In this document: positions 9,340 to 18,459 of the stretch, one piece after another
How positions within the stretch are numbered: position 1 is the first letter of the stretch
Layout of the letters: each line of letters begins with the position of its first letter
From: Lautropia sp.
GTDB lineage: Bacteria > Pseudomonadota > Gammaproteobacteria > Burkholderiales > Burkholderiaceae_E
Assembly: GCA_030532895.1 (NCBI GenBank)
Contig: JAUNKF010000034.1
Coordinates: forward strand, 1 to 36,443
Length of the DNA: 36,443 nucleotides
Direction: 5' to 3'
Program-made: the position numbers and the translations under genes
Notes under the pieces: model-generated
The model's input: only the letters and a program-made list of their open reading frames with translations
Databases searched by the model: none
Told to the model about the DNA's origin: nothing

Positions 9340-10008
9340 ATGACTGGAAACCGGCGATTCAGCGCGTGTGAGGTGGTCGTTTTTGATTGGGATGGCACGA
9401 TTGCGGATTCGGTGGCTCTGGTCGTCAATGCTTTGCAGCAGGCTGCCAAAACGATGGGGTTGCCGCTGATGGACGAGGTGCTCGCCCGTCAGTCGGTGGG
9501 GCTGGGGCTGAACGAGCTCTTGGAGAAGTTGCTGCCCGATCTGCCGGCCACGCATTACGCCGAGTTCACCGATTTGTATCGCCGCTTCTATTTCGGGCAG
9601 CGTCACCAGACCGATGTGCCCTTTGCCGGTATTCCTGAGCTGGTGGCACGGCTGGCCGGGCAGGGGCGCCGGTTGGCGGTGGCCACCGGCAAGTCGCGCA
9701 TGGGGCTGGATCGCGCGCTCAAAAGCACGGGCCTGGGGCGCTGGTTCGAGACCTCGCGCTGCTCGGAAGAAGGGCTCTCGAAGCCTGACCCGTGGATGTT
9801 GAAAAGTCTGGCCGATGAAATGGGGGTGTCGGCCTCACAGATGGTGATGGTGGGTGACACGATCCATGACATCGACATGGCCCGTGCCTTTGGCTGCGCG
9901 AGCATCGGGGTGCACTACGAGGTGGAAGCACCGGGTGTGCTGAAACGGGCTCAGCCCGATGCGCTGGCGGCTTCGGTGGCAGAGCTGGCGGCACTGCTCG
10001 GTGTCTAG
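9340..10008 (+). CDS. HAD-superfamily hydrolase, phosphoglycolate-phosphatase-like
   Basis: This is a haloacid-dehalogenase phosphatase of subfamily IA with a helical cap. In the 222-residue product the nucleophile and acid/base pair are Asp16 and Asp18 in FDWDGT. The Thr/Ser motif is VATGKSRMGL, the Lys motif GLSKPDPWML, and the metal motif GDTIHDIDMA. The start is set by a good ribosome site, GGGAGGGG at 9323-9330, nine bases before the ATG at 9340; an ATG at 9298 lacks one and would add 14 unconserved residues. It follows rluC by 92 bases on the same strand, the usual Burkholderiales arrangement. Substrate is uncertain: phosphoglycolate phosphatases and other sugar- or nucleotide-phosphatases share these motifs. 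Confidence 0.88.
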   Translation: MTGNRRFSACEVVVFDWDGTIADSVALVVNALQQAAKTMGLPLMDEVLARQSVGLGLNELLEKLLPDLPATHYAEFTDLYRRFYFGQRHQTDVPFAGIPELVARLAGQGRRLAVATGKSRMGLDRALKSTGLGRWFETSRCSEEGLSKPDPWMLKSLADEMGVSASQMVMVGDTIHDIDMARAFGCASIGVHYEVEAPGVLKRAQPDALAASVAELAALLGV

Positions 10009-10483
10009 AGCGTGTTGCCTGCGGCTTCGTCCCTGCGACAGTCCCTACAGGCGTGCCGCACGGCGTTGCAAATCCGCACCAAGTGAGTGGTGCAGCAGAA
10101 TGTGTGGTCCATGATTTGGCGGTCTTGCGCTCGTCTGGCGCGGAGCGCGCGTCTTGCTGCGATTGTTTCTGCCGTTTTCGTCGTTTGAAGGTGACGAACG
10201 GTCGATATGCGATGCCGGGTGGTGGGTTTTGGGCCGGTGTGTAAAAGAGTGTGGGGCTTTGGCGGGGGATAATTGGCATGTGTCGTGCGTTGTTCGCTCG
10301 CGCGAAAACCCCTGGGTGCGCATGACACATTCGGTAGCCATCGTCATGTCGGGCACGGCCGGTCAGGCACAAAACGGCGCTGCTCGGTGCGCGTGCCCGG
10401 GTGCATGACGCATGGGGCAGGTGAGCCTGTTGCCGCACACATTGCCCAGGATCTCGATCGTTTCTGCAACATGGGAGTCACGC
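10009..10483. other. 475-base gap with no recognisable gene
   Basis: Short frames exist on both strands but none resembles a known family or has a ribosome site. A hairpin GCACCA-agtgag-TGGTGC lies at 10076-10093, and a -10-like GATAAT at 10268-10273 (plus) has no -35 partner. In relatives a Rieske 2Fe-2S protein gene usually sits here; I see no Cys-x-His pair that would mark a remnant. Confidence 0.5.
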
Positions 10484-11452
10484 ATGCCTGAGAACAACCC
10501 GTCGTCCTCGCTCAGCCCGGATTGGGGGAGAAACCTCATCGAAGAGCTGGCGAGGGAATCGCTGAAAGAGCGCCGGGCCAGACGCCGGTGGCGCATTTTC
10601 TTCTTGCTGCTGTTCTTCGGGCTGGTGGCCTTCTCGATCGTGCAGTGTTCGGGTGGGGCAGGTCCGTCGACGGGCAAGGGGGAGTCTTATGTGGCCTCGA
10701 TCGACATCAAGGGAGTGATTGCCGATCATCCCGAGGCGGTCAGCGCCGACAAGGTCAACACGGCGATGCGTCGCGCCTTCCGTGACCCGAAAACGCTCGC
10801 TGTGATTCTGCGGATCAACAGCCCTGGTGGCAGCCCGGTGCAGGCTGGCATCATCGTGGACGAGATGCGTCGGCTGCGGCGCAACAATCCCGAGAAGGCG
10901 CTCTATGCCGTGGTGGAAGAGATGGGGCTGTCAGGCGGTTATTACATCGCGGCGGCGGCCGACCGGATCTATGTCGACAAGGCGAGCCTCGTGGGCTCGA
11001 TTGGCGTCATCATCAGCAATTTCGGTGTGCAGGAGCTGATGAACAAGCTTGGCGTTGAAAGCCGCACGATCACCGCCGGCAAGAACAAGGCATTTCTCAG
11101 TCCTTTCGAGCCGGTGTCACCGGAGCAGAAGGCGCACACCCAGGCCATGCTCGACGAGATTCACCAGCAATTCATCGAGGTGGTGAAAGAGGGGCGTGGC
11201 CAGCGTCTGAAGGAAACGCCGGACATGTTCAGTGGCCTCTTCTGGACAGGAGAGCGCAGCATCGAACTGGGGCTGGTCGACGGGCTTGGCACGGTCGATT
11301 CGGTGGCGCGCGACATGGCCGATACCGAGGACGTGGTGGACTTCACCGAATACTCCCCCTTCGAGCTGTGGATGCGTCAGGTGGGCGCAGCCGTCAGTGC
11401 CGGCGTCTGGGGGCATCTGCAAGCCCAGGGCGATCGTCCGGCACTTCGTTGA
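10484..11452 (+). CDS. sppA: S49-family signal peptide peptidase, SppA/SohB type
   Basis: Membrane-anchored serine peptidase that degrades cleaved signal peptides and other membrane fragments. The 322-residue product starts at the ATG at 10484, preceded by GGGAGTCACGC. It has an acidic/basic cytosolic N-terminus (~1-36), one transmembrane anchor (~37-54, WRIFFLLLFFGLVAFSIV), then the periplasmic S49 domain. The catalytic Ser is Ser150 in MGLSGGYYIA and the Lys is Lys202 in TAGKNKAFLSPF, 52 residues later as in short SppA proteins. GSIGVI is conserved. Its length shows the single-domain form, not the double-length E. coli SppA. It lies between the HAD phosphatase and the convergent methylase gene. 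Confidence 0.92.
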   Translation: MPENNPSSSLSPDWGRNLIEELARESLKERRARRRWRIFFLLLFFGLVAFSIVQCSGGAGPSTGKGESYVASIDIKGVIADHPEAVSADKVNTAMRRAFRDPKTLAVILRINSPGGSPVQAGIIVDEMRRLRRNNPEKALYAVVEEMGLSGGYYIAAAADRIYVDKASLVGSIGVIISNFGVQELMNKLGVESRTITAGKNKAFLSPFEPVSPEQKAHTQAMLDEIHQQFIEVVKEGRGQRLKETPDMFSGLFWTGERSIELGLVDGLGTVDSVARDMADTEDVVDFTEYSPFELWMRQVGAAVSAGVWGHLQAQGDRPALR

Positions 11453-11548
11453 GCAAGGCTCAAGGCAAGCTCAACGCCCCGTCGTGCCCACCCGTGCAGC
11501 CAGTTTGTCTGGTGCAGCACGTGGCGGGGTTTTGATGGCGATCCGTCG

Positions 11549-11581
11549 GACAAGGCATTTGCATCCACGGGATGCCTTGTC
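11549..11581. repeat. Ten-base-pair hairpin between convergent genes
   Basis: GACAAGGCAT, a 13-base loop, then ATGCCTTGTC: a perfect ten-pair stem placed between sppA (plus, ends 11452) and the methylase gene (minus, ends 11603). There is no T run on either side, so it could end transcription only weakly, or protect 3' ends in both directions. Confidence 0.6.
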
Positions 11582-11602
11582 GGCCGCCGGGCGTTTGAGC
11601 GT

Positions 11603-12406
11603 CTAGATTTGAAAGAGAAACAGTGCTGGCTTCTTCGTCGGCATCTGGGGCGGGTTTTGGCGCCATTGCGGGATGCTGCGGGTGTCGATCCGTTGCTCGC
11701 GGCCTGTCAGATCGGTGGCGATGCAGAGCCTGGCTTTGTCGGGCAGATGCCGGATCAGCGCCTCGGCCATCGCCTGGTTGCGATAGGGCGTCTCGATCAG
11801 CAACTGCGTTTCCTGCAGGCTGGCCGAGCGTCGGGCCAGCTTGTCGATGGCGGCGGCACGTTCATCGGCGCCCGTGGGCAGATAGCCATGAAAGGCGAAT
11901 TGCTGGCCGTTGAAGCCACTCGCCATGAGGCCCAGCAGAATCGATGACGGCCCCACGAGCGGGCATGCCTCGATGCCCAGCCGATGGGCTGCTGCCACCA
12001 GCAGCGCGCCCGGATCGGCCACCCCTGGGCAGCCCGCATCCGACAGCAAACCCGCATCGTTGCCCGCCATCAGTGGGGCCAGCCACTCGGCATCGGGCTG
12101 GTGGCGTCCCTTGCCTGCCTTGGCCGGCGGTAGCGGGTACAGATTCAGTTGCTGGATCGGGTGATCCAGCCCGAGCTTGCCCAGCCAGCGGCGCGCCGTC
12201 TTGGGGGTTTCGACATAAAAGTGCGTGATCCCGGTGAGCTGAAGCCGCTCGGCCTCCAGCAGCCAGGCGCCGCTCACGTCTTCGGGCTGCATCAGTGGCG
12301 TGGGGATCAGGAAGAGGCGGCCGGGCGTTCGTCTGGCTGTGCCTGTGCCCGAGTCGTTGTTGTTGGCACGGGCTGCGGGGTGATCTGGGGGCGGTGTCGG
12401 AGGCAT
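11603..12406 (-). CDS. SAM-dependent methyltransferase, tetrapyrrole methylase family (RsmI-like)
   Basis: A 267-residue protein of the family that includes RsmI, the 16S rRNA C1402 2'-O-methyltransferase. After a ~28-residue polar tail come RLFLIPTPL (RsmI: IPTPIGNL) and GLLSDAGCPGVADPGALLV (RsmI: SDAGTPLISDPG), the SAM-binding loop, then PLVGPSSILLGLMASGF and FAFHGYLP. The ETPYRNQ segment also fits. It differs from true RsmI in lacking the NL after IPTP and in its divergent first third, so it is probably the betaproteobacterial paralogue found next to maf, whose substrate is unknown to me. It follows yceF by 126 bases. No ribosome site is visible at the ATG at 12406, so the start is uncertain. 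Confidence 0.82.
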   Translation of the reverse strand: MPPTPPPDHPAARANNNDSGTGTARRTPGRLFLIPTPLMQPEDVSGAWLLEAERLQLTGITHFYVETPKTARRWLGKLGLDHPIQQLNLYPLPPAKAGKGRHQPDAEWLAPLMAGNDAGLLSDAGCPGVADPGALLVAAAHRLGIEACPLVGPSSILLGLMASGFNGQQFAFHGYLPTGADERAAAIDKLARRSASLQETQLLIETPYRNQAMAEALIRHLPDKARLCIATDLTGREQRIDTRSIPQWRQNPPQMPTKKPALFLFQI

Positions 12407-12532
12407 CAGAGGTGGTGTGTCGGTAGGGCGTCGTCAGCACATGCCATGCGCTGCTTTTTTCTGGCGCTGTGTGGGGATGCTGCCAGATGCGGCAGGTCGG
12501 CAGGCTGTTGAACTGTGTCGGCGCAGCGCCGT

Positions 12533-13102
12533 TCATAGCAGGCCGAGCTGCCTCAGGTGCGCGCTCAGGCGGATCAGCGGCAGGCCGATCAGTGCCGTCG
12601 GATCGTCGGTTCGGATCGCGTCGAGCAGGCTGATGCCCAGCCCTTCACAGCGGGCCGAGCCGGCGCATTGGAGCGCGTCTTCGCGCTGCAGATAATCCTC
12701 GATGTCCGCATCGCTGAGTGGCCGGAACACGACGCTCAGATCCATGCAATCGTCGATGGGCGCATGGCCGGGCGCACGTAGCGCGAGCGCCGTGTGAAAG
12801 CGCAGCTCGCGGCCCGAGGCTTGCCGGAGCTGCTCGCGGGCGCGCTCGGTGGTACCGGGCTTGCCGATCGGGTGGATGTCGTCGAGCGTGCCCACCTGAT
12901 CGGAGCCGATCACGACGGCATCCGGGTGACGGGCGAACACGGTGTCGGCCTTGAGGGCGGCCAGTCGGATGGCTTGCGCGCGGGGCGCTTCGTCGGGCAG
13001 CGGGCGCTCGTCCACGTCGGCGTGCTGAATCTCGAAGGGGCGCTGCAGGCGTTCGAGCAACGCCCGCCGGTAGGGCGAGCTGGAGGCTAGGATCAATTTC
13101 AT
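12533..13102 (-). CDS. yceF: 7-methyl-GTP pyrophosphatase, Maf/YceF subfamily
   Basis: Maf proteins hydrolyse non-canonical nucleoside triphosphates to monophosphates; the YceF branch prefers m7GTP. The 189-residue product begins MKLILASSSPYRRALLERL and contains VDERPLPDEAPRAQAIRLA, the catalytic Asp in VIGSDQV, the GKPGT loop, and CAGSARCEGLGISL, closely following the E. coli YceF pattern and not the YhdE (TTP/UTP) pattern. The start at 13102 fits the family N-terminus exactly. It is divergent from yceD-rpmF-plsX, the same neighbourhood as in E. coli. Confidence 0.93.
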   Translation of the reverse strand: MKLILASSSPYRRALLERLQRPFEIQHADVDERPLPDEAPRAQAIRLAALKADTVFARHPDAVVIGSDQVGTLDDIHPIGKPGTTERAREQLRQASGRELRFHTALALRAPGHAPIDDCMDLSVVFRPLSDADIEDYLQREDALQCAGSARCEGLGISLLDAIRTDDPTALIGLPLIRLSAHLRQLGLL

Positions 13103-13105
13103 GGG

Positions 13106-13114
13106 TGCTATGAT
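13106..13114 (+). promoter_or_regulatory. Extended -10 promoter for yceD-rpmF-plsX
   Basis: TG-C-TATGAT is an extended -10 element with no recognisable -35, as extended promoters allow. It lies 80 bases before the yceD ATG and only four bases outside the yceF start codon. The same bases read TATCAT on the other strand, so transcription of the divergent genes may compete here. Confidence 0.45.
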
Positions 13115-13193
13115 AGTGCGCCGAGCTTGTCGGCCGCCGTGCACGGGCAGGCCGGTGTCGGGCCATCTACCCAATACAACGCTTCCGAACCAG

Positions 13194-13694
13194 ATGAACG
13201 CTGTTCCCCCGTCTTCCTCCGAGCACCCCCCGATCGAAGGCTTGGCGCCCGACATCGACCCCGTCCGCTTCGCCAGGCAGCATGAGCAATTGGCGGGCAG
13301 TACGTCCGTGTCGCTCATGCCGCGCCTGCTGGCCTCGGGCCTGCTCGATGACCAGGCCGTGGTGCATTGGGTGGTGCGTGGTGATATCGGTCGGGACGAG
13401 CTGGATCGGGTGCGCCAGTTTCTTGAGGTGCAGATCCGTTTTTCCCCGGTGCTGGCCTGCGGGCGCTGCCTGGGGCCGGTGCCGGTCGATGCCATCGAGA
13501 ACACGCGGCGTTTTCGGCTGGCCGCCTCCGAGCGGCAGGCCGATCTGGAAGACCCGGAAGCCGGCAGTGATGTGGATGTGATCGCGGTGCAGCCAAAGCT
13601 GTCGCTGGCCGAGCTGATCGAGGACGAGGCCATGCTGGCCTTGCCGATGGCGGTGCATCATGACGTCTGCCCCACACCGGCTACCCTGAATTGA
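13194..13694 (+). CDS. yceD: DUF177 / YceD family 23S rRNA accumulation protein
   Basis: YceD proteins sit directly before rpmF in most proteobacteria and are linked to 23S rRNA accumulation. The 166-residue product has the family features: DPVRFARQ near the start, the CGRCLGPV Cys pair (~87-90) that resembles half of a metal site, an acidic middle part, LAELIEDEAMLALPM, and a final HDVC Cys. The ATG at 13194 starts the conserved region; an in-frame ATG at 13101 would overlap the yceF start and add unconserved residues. rpmF follows after 205 bases. Confidence 0.88.
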   Translation: MNAVPPSSSEHPPIEGLAPDIDPVRFARQHEQLAGSTSVSLMPRLLASGLLDDQAVVHWVVRGDIGRDELDRVRQFLEVQIRFSPVLACGRCLGPVPVDAIENTRRFRLAASERQADLEDPEAGSDVDVIAVQPKLSLAELIEDEAMLALPMAVHHDVCPTPATLN

Positions 13695-13823
13695 GGCGGA
13701 AGTGCCTCGTTGGGCAGGGTACGCGTTGGCTGGGGCACCCTGGCTGGGGTGTTCATTGCATCGCCCCTGGCATCGCCCACCTCACGTACCGCATCAAAAA
13801 TTGAAGTGCCTCACGTCAAGCTC

Positions 13824-13853
13824 TCGACCTTTTATCCAATAACCCGCTATAAT
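13824..13853 (+). promoter_or_regulatory. Sigma70 promoter of rpmF
   Basis: TCGACC (13824-13829, four of six matches to TTGACA), an 18-base spacer, and a perfect TATAAT (13848-13853). Transcription would begin near 13860, leaving a ~40-base leader with GGGAGAAT before the rpmF ATG. An own strong promoter fits a ribosomal protein gene. Confidence 0.65.
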
Positions 13854-13899
13854 CCCGGATTGCCCGGCGAATACACATATAGGGCAGGGAGAATATTCA

Positions 13900-14082
13900 A
13901 TGGCCGTTCAGCAAAACAAAAAGACGCCGTCCAAGCGCGGCATGCATCGTTCGCACGATCACCTCAGCAACCCGCCGGTTGCCATCGAACCCACCACGGG
14001 CGAGGTGCACCTGCGTCATCACATCAGCCCCAACGGTTTTTACCGGGGCCGCAAAGTCGTCAAGACCAAGGCTGACGAGTAA
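13900..14082 (+). CDS. rpmF: 50S ribosomal protein L32
   Basis: L32 is a small protein of the large ribosomal subunit. The 60-residue product is the normal length for betaproteobacteria and shows the family pattern [20 protein letters not shown], then [15 protein letters not shown]. It lacks the four Cys of zinc-binding L32 forms. The ribosome site GGGAGAAT lies at about 13887-13894. It stands between yceD and plsX, as in E. coli, tying ribosome and lipid synthesis together. Confidence 0.97.
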   Translation: MAVQQNKKTPSKRGMHRSHDHLSNPPVAIEPTTGEVHLRHHISPNGFYRGRKVVKTKADE

Positions 14083-14131
14083 TCTGCCGATTCGTCGGCA
14101 GCATGTTTGAGACGCACATTTTCTCCACGCC

Positions 14132-15196
14132 ATGAGCGTTCGCTTGGCCATCGATGCGATGGGGGGTGATCACGGGCTGAGCGTGACGGTGCCTGCGGCG
14201 CTGTCCTTCCTGCAGTCCCACCCTGATGCCCAGCTGTTGCTGGTGGGCTTGTCCGACGAAGTCGAGGCGGCCGTGCAGGCGCAGATTGCCCAGTTGCCCG
14301 GTGGTGCAAATGGCACGGTTGCGCAGGGCCTGATGCAGCGCTACCGTGTCGTGCCGGCCACCGAGGTGATCCGCATGGATGACAACCCGGTGCAGGCACT
14401 GCGCAACCGTCGTGGTTCGTCCATGCGCATTGCCATCGAACAGGTGAAGGCCGGCGAGGCTGATGCGTGTGTCAGCGCTGGCAACACCGGTGCGCTGATG
14501 GCCATTTCGCGTTTCGTGCTGAAGACGTTGCCCGGCATCGACCGGCCAGCCATTGCCACCCAGTTGCCCACGCGGCAGGGCGGTTATGTCACGATGCTCG
14601 ATCTGGGGGCCAACGTCGATTGTGAGCCGGCGCACCTGATGCAGTTTGCCGTCATGGGCAGTGCGCTGTCATCGGTGCTCAGTGGCAATGAGCGCCCGTC
14701 GGTGGGCTTGCTCAATATCGGCGAAGAGCTGATCAAGGGCAATGATGTCGTCAAGGAGGCCGCCCGGCTGATCCGTGAGACCCCGCTCAACTTCGTCGGC
14801 AACGTCGAAGGCAATGATGTCTACTTCGGCAAGGCCGATGTGGTCGTCTGCGACGGTTTCGTCGGTAATGTCGCGCTCAAAACTTCTGAGGGCGTGGCCC
14901 AGATGATCGGCGCGATGATGAAGCAGGAGTTTTCGCGTAACTGGTTGACGAAACTCGTGGGCCTGTGTGCGATGCCCGTGCTCAGGCGCTTCAAGGACAA
15001 GGTCGATCATCGCCGTTACAACGGCGCAGCCCTCATCGGTCTGCGTGGCATCGTGTTCAAGAGTCATGGGGCGGCCGACATCCTGGCCTATGAATCGGCC
15101 TTGCAACGTGCCTATGACGCCGCCCGCCGTGGCCTGATCGGGCGAATCGCGGCGGCCATGTCGATGGCGCCCGATTCTGCTGCAGAGGCAGCCTGA
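14132..15196 (+). CDS. plsX: Phosphate acyltransferase PlsX
   Basis: PlsX makes acyl-phosphate from acyl-ACP, the first committed donor for phosphatidic acid synthesis with PlsY. The 354-residue product starts [15 protein letters not shown], the family hallmark, followed by [25 protein letters not shown] and [15 protein letters not shown], and later [14 protein letters not shown]. It begins 49 bases after rpmF. Length and motifs are normal for the family. No clear ribosome site precedes the ATG. Confidence 0.96.
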   Translation: MSVRLAIDAMGGDHGLSVTVPAALSFLQSHPDAQLLLVGLSDEVEAAVQAQIAQLPGGANGTVAQGLMQRYRVVPATEVIRMDDNPVQALRNRRGSSMRIAIEQVKAGEADACVSAGNTGALMAISRFVLKTLPGIDRPAIATQLPTRQGGYVTMLDLGANVDCEPAHLMQFAVMGSALSSVLSGNERPSVGLLNIGEELIKGNDVVKEAARLIRETPLNFVGNVEGNDVYFGKADVVVCDGFVGNVALKTSEGVAQMIGAMMKQEFSRNWLTKLVGLCAMPVLRRFKDKVDHRRYNGAALIGLRGIVFKSHGAADILAYESALQRAYDAARRGLIGRIAAAMSMAPDSAAEAA

Positions 15197-15497
15197 ATCA
15201 CCGCGCCCATTTTGGTGGGCCTCGGCTTCTTACCGGGTGGCGCGCCTGACACGCTGGTGGCCTGCCCGCGTCTTCCCGTCCTGATGTTTCGGCAGCCGAT
15301 GTCGCCGAATGTGCAGCATTTATCTGCTGTGTGTGTCGAAAATGTTGCCGATCTATGCCGTATCATGGCGGTTTTCCGCCGTTCATGATGTTTGTCACAC
15401 AAATGTCGGCGCGGCCTGCCTGTTGCGCCCGTCCGCATGCCGTTCGCGTGCATTCGGCCCGGGGGCTTTCGACCTTTTTCGCTGAACCGGCTCAATC
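15197..15497. other. plsX-fabH intergenic region
   Basis: About 300 bases without a gene. A short hairpin GCCCA-ttttgg-TGGGC at 15205-15220 lies just after the plsX stop but lacks a T run. No convincing promoter was found; fabH may be transcribed from upstream. Confidence 0.5.
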
Positions 15498-16517
15498 ATG
15501 TCCATGACAGATCCTTCTGCCAATACCGTGGCCCCTCAGGGCGCACGTTTTTCGCGCGTCATCGGTGTGGGGGCGGCCCTGCCTGCCCGTCGGGTGACGA
15601 ATGCCGATCTTGCAGCGGATCTGGCCACCCGAGGCATCGAGACGTCGGACGAATGGATCGTGACCCGAACCGGCATCCGTCAGCGCTGGCTGGCTGGCCC
15701 GGATGAAACGACGACCACGCTGGGCGCACGTGCCGCGCGAGAAGCGATGACGATGGCAGGCGTATCTGCCGACAGCATCGATCTGGTCGTATGTGCCACG
15801 TCCACGCCGGATCAGATTTTTCCGAGCACGGCCTGTCTGATCCAGCAGGCGCTGGGTGTGCAGCGGGGTGGTGCCTTCGATGTGCAGGCCGTCTGTAGCG
15901 GTTTTGCCTATGCCGTGGCCAACGCTGATGCGCTGATCCGGGCCGGTGTGGCCAATCGTGCGCTTGTCATCGGTGCCGATGTGTTCTCGCGCATCCTCGA
16001 CTGGAACGACCGAACCACCTGCGTGCTGTTCGGTGATGGTGCCGGGGCCGTGCTGCTGTCCGCGGATGCGCAGCCCGGTGTGTTGGCCTCGCGGCTGCAT
16101 GCCGATGGCCGTCATGCCAACATCCTGTCCACGCCCGGCAGCGTGCGCTGCGGGGCCGTCACGGGCGATCCGTTCCTGCGCATGGATGGGCAGGCCGTCT
16201 TCAAGCTGGCCGTGCGGGTGCTGGCCGACACGGCGCATGAAGTGCTCGATGCCGCGGGCCTCACGCTGGATGAGCTGGACTGGCTTGTGCCGCATCAGGC
16301 CAATGTCCGCATTCTGGCCGCCACGGCCACGCGCCTGGGGCTGTCGCCGGACAAGGTCGTCTCGACCGTGGCCGATCATGCCAACACCTCGGCCGCCTCG
16401 GTGCCTCTCGCGCTGGCCACGGCCGTAGGAGATGGCCGCATCAAGCCGGGCCAACTCGTACTGCTCGAAGGCGTGGGCGGGGGCTTCACCTGGGCAGCCA
16501 ACCTGATTCGCTTCTAG
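15498..16517 (+). CDS. fabH: Beta-ketoacyl-ACP synthase III
   Basis: FabH condenses acetyl-CoA with malonyl-ACP to start fatty-acid synthesis. The 339-residue product has the catalytic triad of the family: Cys133 in AVCSGF, His266 in PHQANVRI, and Asn296 in HANTSAAS. The [11 protein letters not shown] and LFGDGAGAV motifs are intact. A ~17-residue polar tail precedes the fold ([18 protein letters not shown]). It is part of the plsX-fabH-fabD-fabG-acpP-fabF cluster. Confidence 0.96.
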   Translation: MSMTDPSANTVAPQGARFSRVIGVGAALPARRVTNADLAADLATRGIETSDEWIVTRTGIRQRWLAGPDETTTTLGARAAREAMTMAGVSADSIDLVVCATSTPDQIFPSTACLIQQALGVQRGGAFDVQAVCSGFAYAVANADALIRAGVANRALVIGADVFSRILDWNDRTTCVLFGDGAGAVLLSADAQPGVLASRLHADGRHANILSTPGSVRCGAVTGDPFLRMDGQAVFKLAVRVLADTAHEVLDAAGLTLDELDWLVPHQANVRILAATATRLGLSPDKVVSTVADHANTSAASVPLALATAVGDGRIKPGQLVLLEGVGGGFTWAANLIRF

Positions 16518-16712
16518 CGCGTGTCATGCACTGATTCGTCATCGCGCTGGCCCCACACCGTGGCTGACAAGGCGCCACGCACCGCCAAGGTCGCAGCGTG
16601 GCAGGCCGTCAGCGCACGGCGTGGGGGCCAGCCGTCAGCCCGGCGGGGCTTTCACGGCGAAGATGAGTGCAGGCACACGCCAAGCCTTGAATAGCCGTTT
16701 GGAGTTTTTTTC

Positions 16713-17660
16713 ATGAGTGTTGCTTTCGTTTTTCCCGGCCAAGGCTCGCAGGCCGTCGGCATGCTGGCCAGTTATGCCGGTCAGCCTGAGGTGGCGCAGC
16801 TGCAGCAGCGGGCCGACCAGGCGCTCGGTGAACCGCTGTCGGCCGTGATCGCCAATGGCCCGGCCGACGAACTGGCGCTGACCACCTGGACGCAGCCGGC
16901 CATGCTGTTGGCCGGCATGGCGAACCTGGCAGCCTGGCGTGCAGCCGGTGGCCCCGAGCCGGACTTCGTGGCCGGCCACAGCTTGGGCGAATACACGGCG
17001 CTGGTGGCGGCCGGTTCGCTGGATCTGGAAACCGCCATTCGCCTCGTGCGGCTGCGCGCCCAGGCCATGCAGGAAGCCGTGCCGGTGGGCACTGGTGGCA
17101 TGGCTGCCATTCTGGGTCTCTCCGACGCCGATGTGATGGCTGCCTGTGAGTCGGCGCGTCCCGTACCGGGCACCGATCGGCTGGAAGAGGTGGCGCCAGT
17201 CAATTTCAACGCCCCGTCGCAGGTCGTCATCGCCGGCCATTCGGGCGCCGTGCAGCGCGCCTGCGAGGCTGCGCAGGCCAAGGGTGCCCGTCGGGCCGTC
17301 ATGCTGCCCGTGTCGGCGCCGTTTCATTCGGTGCTGCTGCAGCCGGCGGGCGAGGTGCTCAAAGGCGCGCTGGCCGACATCGAGTTGAAGTCGCCCACCA
17401 TCCCGCTCATCAACAACGTCGATGTCGCTTTCGAGACCGAGCCGGATCGTATCCGTGATGCGCTCGTGCGTCAGGCTTGGCATCCGGTTCGCTGGGTCGA
17501 GCTGATCCAGGCGCTGGCCGACAAGGGCGTCGATCATTTCGTCGAATTCGGCCCCGGCAAGGTGCTGACCGGCCTGATCAAGCGCATCGCCCCGCAGGCT
17601 CGCCTGGACAACGTGAGCGATGCCGCATCCCTTCAAACCACTTTGGCAAAATTCCAATGA
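16713..17660 (+). CDS. fabD: Malonyl-CoA:ACP transacylase
   Basis: FabD loads malonyl groups onto ACP for chain extension. The 315-residue product begins MSVAFVFPGQGSQ and has the nucleophile Ser90 in GHSLGEY and the catalytic His in SAPFHSVLL (~206), with NFNAPSQVVIAGH and FVEFGPGKVLTGL. The 195 bases before it carry two weak hairpins (GCCACGC/GCGTGGC around 16574-16602 and AGCCC-GGCG-GGGCT around 16637-16650) that could tune read-through from fabH. Its stop overlaps the fabG start (ATGA). Confidence 0.96.
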   Translation: MSVAFVFPGQGSQAVGMLASYAGQPEVAQLQQRADQALGEPLSAVIANGPADELALTTWTQPAMLLAGMANLAAWRAAGGPEPDFVAGHSLGEYTALVAAGSLDLETAIRLVRLRAQAMQEAVPVGTGGMAAILGLSDADVMAACESARPVPGTDRLEEVAPVNFNAPSQVVIAGHSGAVQRACEAAQAKGARRAVMLPVSAPFHSVLLQPAGEVLKGALADIELKSPTIPLINNVDVAFETEPDRIRDALVRQAWHPVRWVELIQALADKGVDHFVEFGPGKVLTGLIKRIAPQARLDNVSDAASLQTTLAKFQ

Positions 17661-18418
17661 CCCAAACCGAATCTCTGCCGCTGGGCAATCTGAGCGGCCA
17701 GGTAGCCCTCGTCACCGGTGCTTCACGTGGCATCGGGCAAGCCACGGCGGCCATGCTGGCCCGTGCGGGTGCGCTCGTCATCGGCACGGCCACCACCGAC
17801 AAGGGGGCCGAGGCCATCGCCGCGCACCTGGGCGGCTCGCACCAGGGGGTGGCGCTGAACGTCAATGACGCTGCCGCTTGCGAGGCGCTGGTCGACAAGA
17901 TCGTGTCCGAGCATGGCAAGCTGTCGATTCTCGTCAACAACGCCGGCATCACGCGTGACACGCTTGCCATGCGGATGAAGGACGAGGATTGGGCCGCGGT
18001 CATCGACACGAACCTGACGGCCGTCTTCCGGATGGCGCGTCTGGCCATCAAGCCGATGATGAAAGCCCGGTATGGCCGCATCATCAACATCACCTCGGTG
18101 GTGGGGCAGTCGGGCAATGCCGGGCAGGCCAATTACGCCGCGGCCAAGGCAGGTGTTGCAGGAATGTCGCGTGCGCTGGCTCGTGAAGTGGGCAGCCGTG
18201 GCATCACCGTCAATTGTGTGGCGCCCGGTTTCATTGACACGGACATGACCCGCGCCTTGTCCGAAGATCAGGTAAATTCGCTGAAACAGCAGATTCCTAG
18301 CGGTCGTCTGGGGCAGGTCGATGACATTGCCTCGGCCGTGCTGTATCTGGCCTCGCCCGGTGCAGGCTATGTGACGGGCGTGACCTTGCCCGTCAATGGC
18401 GGCATGTACATGGTTTGA
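17657..18418 (+). CDS. fabG: 3-oxoacyl-ACP reductase
   Basis: FabG reduces 3-ketoacyl-ACP with NADPH. It starts at the ATG at 17657, sharing four bases with the fabD stop (ATGA), which implies translational coupling. The 253-residue short-chain dehydrogenase has the nucleotide motif TGASRGIG, NNAG, and the catalytic Ser147, Tyr160 and Lys164 (YAAAK), plus the C-terminal GYVTGVTLPVNGGMYM tail. The frame is open upstream, but the family N-terminus and the overlap favour this start. Confidence 0.96.
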   Translation: MTQTESLPLGNLSGQVALVTGASRGIGQATAAMLARAGALVIGTATTDKGAEAIAAHLGGSHQGVALNVNDAAACEALVDKIVSEHGKLSILVNNAGITRDTLAMRMKDEDWAAVIDTNLTAVFRMARLAIKPMMKARYGRIINITSVVGQSGNAGQANYAAAKAGVAGMSRALAREVGSRGITVNCVAPGFIDTDMTRALSEDQVNSLKQQIPSGRLGQVDDIASAVLYLASPGAGYVTGVTLPVNGGMYMV

Positions 18419-18422
18419 GGAT

Positions 18423-18441
18423 ACAATCGCCGATTGTTTTT
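18423..18441 (+). terminator. Weak terminator or attenuator after fabG
   Basis: ACAATC-GCC-GATTGT followed by TTTT, only four bases after the fabG stop. The six-pair stem with two GC pairs is weak, so it more likely reduces than ends transcription into acpP. Confidence 0.35.
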
Positions 18442-18459
18442 GCTGCCGGTATCTGGTCA

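Noticed and set aside
10045-10356. Minus-strand stretch reading SNDEN, like the tmRNA tag ANDEN
   Set aside because: No Leu-Ala-Ala stop follows, and there is no tRNA-Ala-like acceptor end or T-arm nearby on that strand, neither in normal nor in permuted order.
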